Shown piece after piece: positions 1 through 8,446 of a stretch of DNA of 64,000 nucleotides (position 1 is the first letter of the stretch; each line of letters opens with the position of its first letter). This stretch comes from Accumulibacter sp. (GTDB lineage: Bacteria; Pseudomonadota; Gammaproteobacteria; Burkholderiales; Rhodocyclaceae), in NCBI GenBank assembly GCA_024235695.1, contig JACKLX010000001.1, forward strand, positions 1 through 64,000, given 5' to 3'. Made by a program: the position numbers and the translations under genes. Below the pieces are notes generated by a model. It was given only the letters and a program-made list of their open reading frames with translations. It had not been told where the DNA came from and did not search any database.

Positions 1-1028
1 TGGGTGCGCGCCTGCGGATCAGCGAGCATCTGCGCCAGAGCCCGATCGAGACGCGCCTGTTCGAACGGCTCGGCAATCACCCGGCCGGCGTCGGCGTCGG
101 TGATGTAGTGCGCATAACCGCAAACGGCGGTAGTCAGCACTGGCAGGCCGGCAACCACCGCTTCGAGCAGCACCGTGCCGGTGTTTTCGCTGTAGGCGGG
201 ATGAAGCAAGAGGTCGGCACCGAGCAGAAAGCGCAGGATGTCGCTGCGACCGCGCAGGATGCTGACCCGCTCGGCCAGGCCGAGGGCACGCGCCTGCCCG
301 CGAAAGAGCTTGGGATCGTCGTCGCCGATGGCGATCAGCCGGCAGCGGCCGCGCAATGCCGCCGGCAGGGCGGCAACGGCCTTGAGGCTGCGGTCGAGCC
401 CCTTGGTCCGGAAGCCGGAACCGATCTGCACCAGCAACAGGTCGTCGCTTGCCGGCGCGAACTCGCGACGAAACTCGGCCCGGATCTGCGCGGCGTCGGC
501 CGGCGCGCGCCGGTCAAGCGCGATTCCTGGCGGCAAGAGGTGGAAACGCCGATCCGGCGTCGCGTAGTATTTCTGGAACAGCGGCTTCTGCAGCGGCGAG
601 ATCATCAGGATCTCGGTGGTCGCGTCTGGCCCGAAGACGGCCCGCTCGTAAGCCGCGAAATGCCGGTAGCGTCCCGACAGGCGATACAGCGAGTTGCGCA
701 GGTTGCGCGCCTTGTCTTCGAAACAGGCATCGGCGGCGAAATAGACGTCGAGCCCCGGCATCTTGTTGAATCCGACGACGCGGTCGACCGGGCGCCTGAC
801 GAGATCGTCGGCAAGCCAACGGCTGAATCGGGCATAGCGGCGCTGGTTGGTCAGCGCCCTGACCGGTACCAGCACCACTTCGAAACCATCCGGAACGTCG
901 CCGCGCCACTCGAGCGTATACACCCGCGGTGTGTGGCCACGCGCCTGGCAGGCGAGCGCGATGCGCAGAAAATCACGCTGCAGACCGCCGAACGGGAAGT
1001 ACTTGTAGAGGCAGAAGGCAATCTCCAT
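1..1028 (-). CDS. waaG: LPS core glucosyltransferase WaaG/RfaG-like (3' end cut by window edge)
   Basis: GT4-family glycosyltransferase that adds a glucose to the heptose region of the LPS core on the inner face of the inner membrane. The product starts MEIAFCLYKYFPFGGLQRD, the typical WaaG N-terminus with the glycine-rich acceptor loop. Near the end of the visible part is HPAYSENTGTVLLEAVVAG, the E-x7-E nucleotide-sugar motif of GT4 enzymes. About 342 codons are visible and the stop lies beyond base 1, so the gene is nearly complete (family about 370 residues). It follows lpxL on the same strand after 52 bases, so the two probably form a lipid A/core operon. Function is assigned by family resemblance; another GT4 core transferase is possible. 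Confidence 0.85.
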   Translation of the reverse strand, partial: MEIAFCLYKYFPFGGLQRDFLRIALACQARGHTPRVYTLEWRGDVPDGFEVVLVPVRALTNQRRYARFSRWLADDLVRRPVDRVVGFNKMPGLDVYFAADACFEDKARNLRNSLYRLSGRYRHFAAYERAVFGPDATTEILMISPLQKPLFQKYYATPDRRFHLLPPGIALDRRAPADAAQIRAEFRREFAPASDDLLLVQIGSGFRTKGLDRSLKAVAALPAALRGRCRLIAIGDDDPKLFRGQARALGLAERVSILRGRSDILRFLLGADLLLHPAYSENTGTVLLEAVVAGLPVLTTAVCGYAHYITDADAGRVIAEPFEQARLDRALAQMLADPQART

Positions 1029-1080
1029 CAGAGCGTTCCCGCTCTGCCGGCGGCCCGGCAGCGCTGAGGACCAGGGTCGC

Positions 1081-1950
1081 TCACGCCACCCCGCCTGGTT
1101 GCTGCATCGCCGGCAGGTCACTGCCGCCGCGCCGCTTGTAGCGGTTGTAACCCCACAGATACTGTTCGGGACACTGGCGGACCAGATGTTCGATCTGCCG
1201 GTTGATCTGCAGGGCGCGTTCCTCGATCGTGCCGCTGATCGGCTGCGTCGGTGCCTGCAGGTGGAAGTGGTAGCCGGCTCCGGCGGGCAGACGTTCGGCC
1301 CAGACCATGATCACCTCGGCACCGCTCTCGACCAGTCGTGCGGCGAGAGTCATGGTGTAGGCCGGTCGGCCGAAGAAGTCGAGCCAGCGACCCTCGCCCG
1401 TGCGCGGCGCCTGATCGGGCAGCATGCCGACCGCGTCGCCGCGCCTGAGCGCCTTCAGCAGACTGCGCACGCCGGACAGATCGGCCGCGGCCAGATGCAA
1501 TTGCGGCCGTGCACGACCGGCTTCGATCATCGCCTGCAGCCAGGCCTGGCGCGGCGGCCGATAGAGGACGGTGATCGGCGCGTGCGTAGACAGGTATTGC
1601 GCGGTGACCTCGAAACAACCCAGGTGCGGTGTCAGGTAGAGGATTCCCTTGCCCTTGCGCGACGCTTCCTCGACCAGTTGCCAGCCAGAAACCCTGATCA
1701 CGCGACTGGCGGTCTCGGCCAGTGGCCGCAGCCAGATCCGCGGCAGCTCGAGCATTCCCTTGCCTGCCTCGCCGATCGCTGCCGCACGGATCCGTCGGCT
1801 CTCGTCGGCACCGAGCGCGAGCCGCATGTTCTCGCGCATGTGCCGGCGATAGGTCGGCGACAGCAGCCAGGTCAACCAGCCCAGCAGCGTGCCGAGAGCG
1901 TGCAGCCATGACAGCGGCAGATGGCTGAACAAGCGAAAAAGTGTAATCAC
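1081..1950 (-). CDS. lpxL: Lipid A biosynthesis acyltransferase (LpxL/HtrB family)
   Basis: Inner-membrane late acyltransferase that adds a secondary acyl chain to Kdo2-lipid IVA. An N-terminal hydrophobic segment (LFRLFSHLPLSWLHALG) anchors it, and TPHLGCFE supplies the H-x4-E catalytic pair of LpxL proteins. Taking the GTG at 1950 gives 289 residues, close to family length. An ATG at 1983 would add eleven residues but would overlap the -35 region of the divergent metK promoter. waaG follows 52 bases downstream. LpxL and LpxM type enzymes cannot be separated from sequence alone here. Confidence 0.85.
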   Translation of the reverse strand: MITLFRLFSHLPLSWLHALGTLLGWLTWLLSPTYRRHMRENMRLALGADESRRIRAAAIGEAGKGMLELPRIWLRPLAETASRVIRVSGWQLVEEASRKGKGILYLTPHLGCFEVTAQYLSTHAPITVLYRPPRQAWLQAMIEAGRARPQLHLAAADLSGVRSLLKALRRGDAVGMLPDQAPRTGEGRWLDFFGRPAYTMTLAARLVESGAEVIMVWAERLPAGAGYHFHLQAPTQPISGTIEERALQINRQIEHLVRQCPEQYLWGYNRYKRRGGSDLPAMQQPGGVA

Positions 1951-1974
1951 GCGGCGACCCGGTGACGGCTGGAT

Positions 1975-2004
1975 TTGACCCATCCGCCAGATAAAAACTA
2001 TAAT
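1975..2004 (+). promoter_or_regulatory. Sigma-70 promoter of metK
   Basis: TTGACC at 1975-1980 and a perfect TATAAT at 1999-2004 are separated by 18 bases. It faces metK and predicts transcription start near 2011, leaving an untranslated leader of about 140 bases. It is one of the few AT-rich spots in this part of the window. Confidence 0.75.
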
Positions 2005-2010
2005 TATCCC

Positions 2011-2151
2011 ATCCGCCGAGTTAATCAGGACAACTTGCAGGGCGGAAGCCGCCGAGAAATCGGCCACCAAATACTGCTAAAGCGTCGTCTGCTCGAACCC
2101 CGGAGCCGGCCACGCAGCCGTTTCGGGGTTTTTCATTGGAGCAGACCCAGC
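2011..2151 (+). promoter_or_regulatory. Structured metK 5' leader, candidate attenuator
   Basis: The predicted metK mRNA leader contains two mutually exclusive small hairpins: GGCGG-AAG-CCGCC at 2041-2053, and GCCGA-GAAA-TCGGC at 2051-2064 with a GNRA tetraloop. They are followed by a terminator-like hairpin at 2096-2133. A competing GCTC/GAGC pairing (2091-2094 with 2103-2106) would trap the 5' arm of that terminator. Control of metK by premature termination is inferred. I could not match the leader to the SAH, SAM-II or SAM-SAH riboswitch consensus that I know. Confidence 0.5.
2096..2133 (+). terminator. Terminator-like hairpin inside metK leader
   Basis: AACCCCG at 2096-2102 pairs with CGGGGTT at 2124-2130, and the 3' arm runs into TTTTT (2129-2133). 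It ends 18 bases before the metK start codon, so it looks like an intrinsic attenuator rather than the end of an upstream gene, which is transcribed away from it. Confidence 0.5.
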
Positions 2152-3318
2152 GTGAGCAAAGAACACCTCTTCACTTCGGAATCGGTTTCCGAAGGTCATC
2201 CGGACAAGGTCGCCGACCAGATTTCCGACGCCATTCTCGACGCCATCCTTGCCGAAGATGCCACCGCCCGAGTCGCCTGCGAAACGCTGGTCTCGACCGG
2301 TCTGGTGGTGATCTCCGGAGAAATCACCACCAAGGCACACATCAACTACCGTGAAATCGCGCAGGAGACCGTTCGCCGGATCGGCTACGACAACTCCGAC
2401 ATCGGTTTCGACTACAAGAGCTGCGCGATTCTGACCGCGATCAACCGCCAGTCACCGGACATCGCCCAGGGCGTAGACGAGGGCGCCGGCATCGATCTCG
2501 ACCAGGGCGCCGGCGACCAGGGACTGATGTTCGGTTACGCCTGCAACGAAACGCCATCGCTGATGCCGCTGCCGATCCACTACGCGCACCGGATCATGCA
2601 GCGCCAGGGCGAGGTGCGCCGTGACGGCCGCCTGCCGTGGCTGCGCCCCGACGCCAAGAGCCAGTTGACGGTCCGCTACGTCGACGGCAAGCCGCTGGTC
2701 ATCGACACCATCGTCGTGTCGACCCAACACGACCCCGAGGTCTCGCACGCACAACTCACTGAAGCGGTGATCGAAGAGATCATCAAGCCGGTGGTTCCGC
2801 CGGAGATCCTCGGTGCCAACCCCCGCTACCTGGTCAACCCGACCGGGCGTTTCGTCGTCGGGGGCCCACACGGCGACTGCGGCCTGACCGGCCGCAAGAT
2901 CATCGTCGACACCTATGGCGGCGCCGCCCGACATGGCGGCGGCGCCTTCTCCGGCAAGGATCCGTCGAAGGTCGATCGCTCGGCGGCGTATGCCGCACGC
3001 CACGTCGCGAAGAATGTCGTCGCCGCCGGCCTCGCCGACCGCTGCGAAGTGCAGGTCGCCTACGCCATCGGCGTCGCCAGGCCGGTATCGCTGATGGTCA
3101 ACACCTTCGGCACCGGCCGGGTCAGCGACGAAGTCATCGTCGAACTGATCGGCAAGCATTTCGACCTGCGACCGAAGGGCATCATTCAGTCACTCGACCT
3201 GTTGCGCCCGATCTACCGCAAGACTGCCGCCTACGGTCACTTCGGCCGCGATGAACCGGAATTCACCTGGGAAGCGACGAACAAGGCCGCAACCTTGCGC
3301 GCCGAGGCGGGTCTCTAG
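2152..3318 (+). CDS. metK: S-adenosylmethionine synthetase
   Basis: Makes S-adenosylmethionine from methionine and ATP in the cytosol. The product begins [19 protein letters not shown], the first conserved MetK block (ATP-binding His). GHP, GAGDQG and the [16 protein letters not shown] phosphate-binding loop follow, and the C-terminus carries the expected DEPEFTWE. The GTG at 2152 is preceded by GGAG ten bases upstream and gives 388 residues, the family length. The reading frame stays open upstream to 1975, but that part is the promoter and leader. A strong hairpin follows the stop, so the gene is monocistronic. ahcY is not nearby. Confidence 0.97.
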   Translation: MSKEHLFTSESVSEGHPDKVADQISDAILDAILAEDATARVACETLVSTGLVVISGEITTKAHINYREIAQETVRRIGYDNSDIGFDYKSCAILTAINRQSPDIAQGVDEGAGIDLDQGAGDQGLMFGYACNETPSLMPLPIHYAHRIMQRQGEVRRDGRLPWLRPDAKSQLTVRYVDGKPLVIDTIVVSTQHDPEVSHAQLTEAVIEEIIKPVVPPEILGANPRYLVNPTGRFVVGGPHGDCGLTGRKIIVDTYGGAARHGGGAFSGKDPSKVDRSAAYAARHVAKNVVAAGLADRCEVQVAYAIGVARPVSLMVNTFGTGRVSDEVIVELIGKHFDLRPKGIIQSLDLLRPIYRKTAAYGHFGRDEPEFTWEATNKAATLRAEAGL

Positions 3319-3341
3319 TCCGTTTCGGGACGCATCGACAC

Positions 3342-3372
3342 GCAAGAAGGGGCCGCGGCGGCCCCTTCTTGC
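3342..3372 (+). terminator. Terminator-like hairpin after metK
   Basis: Perfect 13-bp stem, GCAAGAAGGGGCC (3342-3354) with GGCCCCTTCTTGC (3360-3372), and a 5-base loop. It has no long T-run, but the placement 24 bases after the stop fits transcription termination. Confidence 0.7.
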
Positions 3373-3436
3373 TGCCGACGCGGACGGCGTACACTGACTT
3401 CGTCGTCACCAGCGGCGCACGCGCCGCGACCCGGCC

Positions 3437-3983
3437 ATGCTCAAGCGTATCAGCGTCGAACAACTCCGCGTCGGCATGTACCTCAAGGAGTTCTGCGGTT
3501 GGTGGATGGAGCATCCCTTCTGGCGCTCGTCCTTCGTCATCACCGACCCGAAGGACATCGACAGCATCCGCTCGAGTAGTGTCAGGGAAGTCTGGATCGA
3601 CTCTGCCAGAGGCCCTCGACCTGGCGCCGGGGGAGTCCGTCGTTTCGGTCGCCGAGTCGGAGGCCAAGGTGGCGGCAGAACTGGCGAGAGCCGCAGAGCT
3701 CGTGCGGCAGATCGAGCGCGTGCCGCGTGCCGCCGAGTTTTCCAGAGCGGCGAAAATCGTTGCCCGTTCGCGGCAGGCGGTCAGCTCGATGTTCGCCGAA
3801 GCGCGCCTCGGCAATGCCGTCGATGCGCGCGGGGCCCAACGGCTGGTCGCGGAAATCTCCGATTCGGTGAGCCGCAACGCCGGCGCGCTGATCAGCCTGG
3901 CGCGCCTGAAGACCGCCGACGACTACACCTACATGCACGATCTCGACGAGATCTGGTCCGGCTTGCCGCGTTCCGTTCGCTGA
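3437..3983 (+). pseudogene. Broken HD-GYP family (DUF3391) c-di-GMP phosphodiesterase remnant
   Basis: The N-terminus MLKRISVEQLRVGMYLKEF is the DUF3391 domain that precedes HD-GYP phosphodiesterase domains. After VWIDSARG (near 3612) the frame shifts, and the family sequence continues in another frame as DLAPGESVVSVAESE up to LKTADDYTYMH. Removing one C from the CCC at 3613-3615 restores a continuous reading (SARGLDLAPGES). The protein then stops at 3983, where the catalytic HD-GYP domain should begin. So it carries both a +1 frameshift and loss of the enzymatic half. A sequencing error could explain the frameshift but not the truncation. Confidence 0.8.
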
Positions 3984-4002
3984 ACAGCCCACCACCCACC
4001 CC

Positions 4003-4046
4003 GGGGAAAGGGCGACCAGCGCACCAGCGCCGGGTGCCCTTTCCCC
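4003..4046. terminator. Hairpin between converging units
   Basis: GGGGAAAGGGC (4003-4013) pairs perfectly with GCCCTTTCCCC (4036-4046), with a 22-base loop. It lies between the HD-GYP remnant and the converging membrane-protein operon, and touches the stop codon of the 48-aa gene. Likely a shared terminator. Confidence 0.55.
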
Positions 4047-4192
4047 TACTTGTGAAAGCTGCGGCCGCTGCTGCCGGCGACCCGTGCGGCCTGGGTGCCG
4101 GCAGCGCTGGCAAAGAGACTCCAGCCCTGGTACTGGGCATTGACGAAAAGCAGGAGCGCGAGGACGCCGGCAAGCCAGTTGAACTTGATCAT
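4046..4192 (-). CDS. 48-aa single-pass membrane protein of unknown function
   Basis: The product MIKFNWLAGVLALLLFVNAQ... has one hydrophobic segment (residues 6-20) and a short polar tail rich in Gly, Ser and Arg. The start is chosen because GGAGGAG lies 4 bases upstream of the ATG at 4192. It is the last gene of the DUF350-SPFH-DUF4178 set, 22 bases after the DUF4178 gene, which suggests that it belongs to the same envelope complex. I do not recognise a family, and its hydrophobic segment could act as an uncleaved signal anchor. Confidence 0.65.
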   Translation of the reverse strand: MIKFNWLAGVLALLLFVNAQYQGWSLFASAAGTQAARVAGSSGRSFHK

Positions 4193-4214
4193 CGCGCTCC
4201 TCCGGCGGCCCCGC

Positions 4215-6122
4215 TCACTCGTCCTCGCCGCCGAGATCGCTCTCGTTCCAGCGTCGCGCCTCGAAGGCATTGCGGCGCCAGCGCGACCACAGCGGAAAGA
4301 TCGCCAGGAAAATCAGCAGCAGCAGAAGATTCGACCACGCGGCCGGATTGCGTATGATTTCCAGGGTGTCGACCACCGCCACCCGCCGGTCACTCCCCAA
4401 CTGGTATTCGACCAGCAGGTAGTAGCTACCCGCCGGAACGCCATTGAATACCATCTCGTCGGACGGCGAGCCTTCGTACCACCTCTCGCTACCTGTCGAA
4501 CCCGAGTAATAGCTGATTTCCTGAACACCCGTGTAAGCCTCGCCGGTGTTCTTTTCAACCAGCGTGCTGCTCAGCGACAGCCAGTTGTTGTCGAGATCGG
4601 TACTGTGGCGAACCAGCAGCGTACGCGCACGGCTGCCGAGAACGAAATCCTGGCTGCGCACGCTCGCCTCCTCGTCGAGCTCGGCGAATACCAGCGCCTG
4701 TTTGAGCACCACCTGCGACGCGAACAGATAGGCGAACGCCAGCTGGACCAGGATCGCCGTCAGCGCCAGCTTCCAGAACACGCCGCAAACCCGCCGATGC
4801 CTGTCGACCAGCGGATTCGGCTGGTTGGCATAGACGCCGACGCGCGGTATCGCCGGTGTCGCGACCCCGAAAGCGGCGGACAGCTCACCCGGCTCGAGGT
4901 ACTCCGCCTGCGACCAGCTGACTTCGCCGGCGGTCAGCTCGCGCGACAGCATCAACGGCGGACAGATGTAATCGTCAACATGGCAACGGTCACCGACCGC
5001 AACCCGCCAGTAGAACTCGCCGACGACGTAGCGCACTTCGGCGCTGCCGCGACTGAACAGCCGGTAGTCCCGACCGCCGTGGCGGAACCCTGCCCGCCCC
5101 GGGCTCACCGCAGGCGGGCTGGCGAGCGTCCGCGCGAAACTCCAGTGGCCCTGGTATTCGATCAGCCAGGCAAAGCCAGCCTGGGCGTTGAACAGCAGGT
5201 ATTCCGACCACGGATATTCAGTGCCTTCCGAGTAGGTGCTGCGGCGCATGAAACCGATCGCCTGCCACTCGACGCCAGCCAGCGTCCCGACGCTGCCGAG
5301 TGGCAGCCAGGGCACCACGCGCAGCGCCTGCGCTGCCCGAACCAGCAGCTGAACGTTGTCGTTGCCGACACCGATGATCGAACCGCAACTGCCGCAGGCA
5401 ATGCTCTCGATCGCCGGCGAATGAATCGTCAGCGGCGCCGCGCAATGCGGGCAGTTGAAGGCCCGTACCGCCAGCGGCGAAGTGCCGCCAGTCGGCGCCA
5501 GGCGGTGATCCTTGAGCTTGCCGAGTTGCAGTTCGGCGAAAGTCACCGACTGACCGACGAAGACCAGCGGCGGCGCTTCACTGTAATCGATGGTCAGAAA
5601 GCGATCGCTGCTGCGCAGATCGGCGGTATTGACGTCGTAACCGGCAGCGACCCGGAACGGCAATTCGCCCTGGCCGGCAATGCAGCGTGCCGTCTGGAGG
5701 TCGGTGACCGTGAAACGGCGGCCATCGAGCGCCACTTCCATCGCCGGCGCCAGCGCCTCGAACGCCGGCAACGGATCGCTGACCTGTACCTGCGCGCTGA
5801 CGATCAGTTCGCCGGCCGCCTCGGCAAGCCAGGCACCGCGACCATCGTCGAAGACGATGTGCCATTCGTTCCACAGCCCCGACCGGTACTGCAACTGGAT
5901 ACGGCCGATGACCACGAAATGCTGCTCACGGAAGCTCCCTTCGCTGCCGATCTGGAGCAGCGACGAGTCCTCGAGCAGATCGGCCATTCGTCCGAGGTTC
6001 CGCAGGTCCTCGCCGGCGCGCAGCAGCGTACTGCGACAAAATTCGCAAACGACATAGAGCGACGTCGCCGAGCGGAAGACGACCGGCGCACCGCAGGACG
6101 GACAGTTGGCTCGTCTCACCAC
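4215..6122 (-). CDS. Zinc-ribbon, DUF4178-type membrane protein
   Basis: 635 residues. It opens with a zinc ribbon (Cys7, Cys10, Cys26, Cys29), followed by a DUF4178-like module with WNEWHIVFDDGRGAWLAEA. A second zinc ribbon comes near residue 220 (NCPHCAAP then CGSCG) and a second DUF4178-like module after it (SEYLLFNAQAGFAWLIEYQG). Two transmembrane segments flank a beta-rich extracytoplasmic region in the C-terminal third, the last being WSNLLLLLIFLAIFPLW. Such proteins are known to sit with DUF350 and SPFH proteins and with PspA-type stress proteins. A scaffold or sensor role at the inner membrane is inferred from context; no enzyme motif is visible. Confidence 0.75.
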   Translation of the reverse strand: MVRRANCPSCGAPVVFRSATSLYVVCEFCRSTLLRAGEDLRNLGRMADLLEDSSLLQIGSEGSFREQHFVVIGRIQLQYRSGLWNEWHIVFDDGRGAWLAEAAGELIVSAQVQVSDPLPAFEALAPAMEVALDGRRFTVTDLQTARCIAGQGELPFRVAAGYDVNTADLRSSDRFLTIDYSEAPPLVFVGQSVTFAELQLGKLKDHRLAPTGGTSPLAVRAFNCPHCAAPLTIHSPAIESIACGSCGSIIGVGNDNVQLLVRAAQALRVVPWLPLGSVGTLAGVEWQAIGFMRRSTYSEGTEYPWSEYLLFNAQAGFAWLIEYQGHWSFARTLASPPAVSPGRAGFRHGGRDYRLFSRGSAEVRYVVGEFYWRVAVGDRCHVDDYICPPLMLSRELTAGEVSWSQAEYLEPGELSAAFGVATPAIPRVGVYANQPNPLVDRHRRVCGVFWKLALTAILVQLAFAYLFASQVVLKQALVFAELDEEASVRSQDFVLGSRARTLLVRHSTDLDNNWLSLSSTLVEKNTGEAYTGVQEISYYSGSTGSERWYEGSPSDEMVFNGVPAGSYYLLVEYQLGSDRRVAVVDTLEIIRNPAAWSNLLLLLIFLAIFPLWSRWRRNAFEARRWNESDLGGEDE

Positions 6123-6163
6123 CAGGCAGCGGGCGGCGTCACCGCTTCACCGGGGCCGCTGGA

Positions 6164-7204
6164 TCAAACCAGCTTGCCCAGCAGCTCGGCCTTCTTGGCG
6201 TCGAACTCCGCTTGCGAAACGATCCCCTTGCCGACCAACGCGTGCAGCTTCTCCAGCGTCGCCATCACCTCGTCGGCATTTGCCGCGCTCGCTGCCGCCG
6301 CGCTGGCCGGCGTCGCGGCGGCGGGAACCGCGGCGCCGGCCTGCATCGCCTGCCCCATGGCCGTGGTCATCGTCTGGCCGATGCCGAGGCCGGCGCCGAG
6401 ACCCGCACCGATCCCGGCGACGCCGCCTTCGTTCTGGGCGGCGATCGGGATGCTGCTGGCCACCTGGTACTGCGTGTAACGGCCGAGGTCACCGATGATG
6501 TTCATGCCAATCCGGGTATCGAGCACCTTCTGAAGTTCCTCGGGCAGCGACACGTTCTGCACCACGAAACTGTCGAGCGCCAGCCCGTAGCGATCGAACA
6601 GCGGCTCCAGCTTGCCCTTCAACGTCCGGCCGAACTCGTCCTGATTGGCGGCCATGTCGATGAACGGCACGCCGGCTTCGCCGAACAGGTCGGTCATCGA
6701 AGCAATCACCAGATTGCGCAACTGACCGTCGAGGTCTTCGACGGTGTACTGCTCCTGCGTCCCGGAAATCTCGCTGTAGAATTTCTTCGCGTCGGTCAGG
6801 CGATACGAGTAGATGCCGAAAGCACGCATCCGGACCATCCCGAAATCCTTGTCGCGGATGGTGATGGGATTCGACGTTCCCCACTTGCGATCGAGTTGCA
6901 GGCGTGCCGAGAAGAAGTAGACGTCGGACTTGAAAGGAGACTCGAACAGCTTGTCCCAGTTCTTGAGATAGGTCAGTACCGGCAGGGTCCGCGTCGTCAG
7001 CTTGTACAGCCCGGGGCCGAAGACGTCGGCCACCCGGCCTTCATTGACGAAGACGGCGAATTGCGACTCGCGCACCGTCAGCTGCGCGCCATACTGGATC
7101 TCGAAGTCCTGCATCGGATAGCGTGCGCCGAGAATGCCGTCGCCGTCCTCGGTCCACTGAATGACATCGATGAACTGTTTCTTGATGAAATCCATGAGCG
7201 CCAT
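6164..7204 (-). CDS. SPFH-domain protein with C-terminal SHOCT-like tail (YdjI-like)
   Basis: 346 residues. Starts MALMDFIKKQFIDVIQW, then an SPFH/band-7 type core (LTVRESQFAVFVNEGR... FGPGLYKL) with strand-rich repeats to about residue 210. An Ala/Gly-rich linker follows (IGAGLGAGLGIGQTM), then a short SHOCT-like helix hairpin (KLHALVGKGIVSQAEFDAKKAELLGKL). The same architecture is seen in Bacillus YdjI, which works with a PspA homologue and a zinc-ribbon partner. A strong AGGAGA site sets the start. It lies between the DUF350 and DUF4178 genes, and membrane microdomain or stress-response function is inferred. Confidence 0.8.
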   Translation of the reverse strand: MALMDFIKKQFIDVIQWTEDGDGILGARYPMQDFEIQYGAQLTVRESQFAVFVNEGRVADVFGPGLYKLTTRTLPVLTYLKNWDKLFESPFKSDVYFFSARLQLDRKWGTSNPITIRDKDFGMVRMRAFGIYSYRLTDAKKFYSEISGTQEQYTVEDLDGQLRNLVIASMTDLFGEAGVPFIDMAANQDEFGRTLKGKLEPLFDRYGLALDSFVVQNVSLPEELQKVLDTRIGMNIIGDLGRYTQYQVASSIPIAAQNEGGVAGIGAGLGAGLGIGQTMTTAMGQAMQAGAAVPAAATPASAAAASAANADEVMATLEKLHALVGKGIVSQAEFDAKKAELLGKLV

Positions 7205-7278
7205 GACGATCTCCTGAAGTCAAACGTTGAAGCCCGCTGGGTGTCGTCGGTCGACGAGAACAACGGACGATGGGGCAG

Positions 7279-7683
7279 TCAATAACTCATGCAGGCGGCG
7301 TTGATCAGGCCGATGGTGAGCGAAACGACCGCGAGAAAGACTGCCGGCGCCGTCTTGCCGGCCGGAATATCCTGATTGAGCTGTGGTAGCGTGAAGCGCA
7401 TCACCAGGTAGGCGAGCAACTGCACGACGCCGGCAACCACGCCCCACGCCGCCAGACCGAGCAGCGTATCGCTGTGGGCAATGACATTGGCCACCGGCAG
7501 GGCAAAACCGAGCAGGGCGCCCGCCAGGCTGATCGCCGCCGCCGTGTTGCCGGCACGGATCAGCGCCAGCTCGTGGTACGGCGTCACGTTCAGGTACACC
7601 AGCAGGAACAAGGCGAGCAGAACGACGGCGACGGCAAAGTACGCGAGGAAAGCGGGCAGCGTCGTCAACAGGTGGGTGGGCAT
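7279..7683 (-). CDS. DUF350 (YjfL-type) integral membrane protein
   Basis: 134 residues with about four transmembrane helices; begins MPTHLLTTLPAFLAYFAVA and contains the YjfL-like segment LIRAGNTAAAISLAGALLGFALP. DUF350 proteins occur as partners of PspA-like and SPFH proteins. A longer reading from 7743 would overlap coaX. The ATG at 7683 leaves 37 bases after the coaX stop, so the unit birA-coaX-DUF350-SPFH-DUF4178 may be cotranscribed. The biochemical role is unknown. Confidence 0.8.
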   Translation of the reverse strand: MPTHLLTTLPAFLAYFAVAVVLLALFLLVYLNVTPYHELALIRAGNTAAAISLAGALLGFALPVANVIAHSDTLLGLAAWGVVAGVVQLLAYLVMRFTLPQLNQDIPAGKTAPAVFLAVVSLTIGLINAACMSY

Positions 7684-7720
7684 GCGGCGTCTCCCGGCTA
7701 CGGCCACTGGTGCAGCTTTT

Positions 7721-8446
7721 TCAGGTCGCGGCTGAGGCAGCAAAACGCAGCAGCCCGTCGAGAACCAGATTGTCCATCAAGTCGAAGGGGATGTTCAAGT
7801 GCGCCGCCAGGCGCGGTGCGGCGCCACCGGTCAACAGGCAGCGCGCTCCCGGCTCGCTGGCGATGCCGCGGAAGAGCCGCTCGACGGCGCCCAACTGCGC
7901 CTGCAGGCAGCCGCTGATGATGGCGTCCACGGTATTGCGCGGCAGCTCCCGGAAGACGCCTTCGGCCAGTGGCAACTGCGCGGTGTTGTCCGCCAGCGCC
8001 CGGCGCATCAGGTCGAAGCCGGGCAGGATCAGCCCGCCCCGAAAGAAGCCCTCGCCGTCGAGCAGGTCGACCGTCGTCGCCGTACCCGCACAGACCACCA
8101 CGCAGGCGTTGCCGAGCACCGCACGGGCGCCGATCAGCGCCGCCCAGCGATCGGCGCCAAGCTGCCCGGGCATCTCGTAGCCACTGCGAACGCCACAGGC
8201 CTCGGCGCTGGCCTGCAGGAACGCCGCGCCGGCGCAGCGCCCGGCAAGCACTGACGACAGCGCTTCAGAAACCGCCGCACCGGCGACGTTGCACACCACG
8301 GCGCGCGCGTTCGCCGGCCACCGCGAGGCGGTGGCGGCCAGCCGGCCGACCTCGGCGGTTGCCAGCACGCCGCGGTCCAGCCATTGCCGGCCGTCGTGCA
8401 GCGCCCACTTGATGCGGCTGTTGCCGGCGTCGATGGCAACGATCAT
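7721..8446 (-). CDS. coaX: Type III pantothenate kinase
   Basis: First step of coenzyme A synthesis: ATP-dependent phosphorylation of pantothenate. Shows the three acetate-kinase-fold motifs: MIVAIDAGNSRIKWAL (phosphate 1), GADRWAALIGA and GTATTVDLL (phosphate 2). 241 residues, family length. Its ATG lies inside the last codons of birA (4-base overlap, ATGA type), a pairing common in betaproteobacteria, so the two genes are translationally coupled. Confidence 0.95.
   Translation of the reverse strand: MIVAIDAGNSRIKWALHDGRQWLDRGVLATAEVGRLAATASRWPANARAVVCNVAGAAVSEALSSVLAGRCAGAAFLQASAEACGVRSGYEMPGQLGADRWAALIGARAVLGNACVVVCAGTATTVDLLDGEGFFRGGLILPGFDLMRRALADNTAQLPLAEGVFRELPRNTVDAIISGCLQAQLGAVERLFRGIASEPGARCLLTGGAAPRLAAHLNIPFDLMDNLVLDGLLRFAASAAT

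Noticed and set aside
2011-2151. Known SAH or SAM-II riboswitch for the metK leader
   Set aside because: The conserved core sequences I remember for these classes are not present; kept only as an unclassified leader.
4095-6479. 794-codon open frame on the plus strand
   Set aside because: Antisense shadow of the DUF4178 and SPFH genes; Arg/Gln-rich without domains, caused by GC-skewed codon use.
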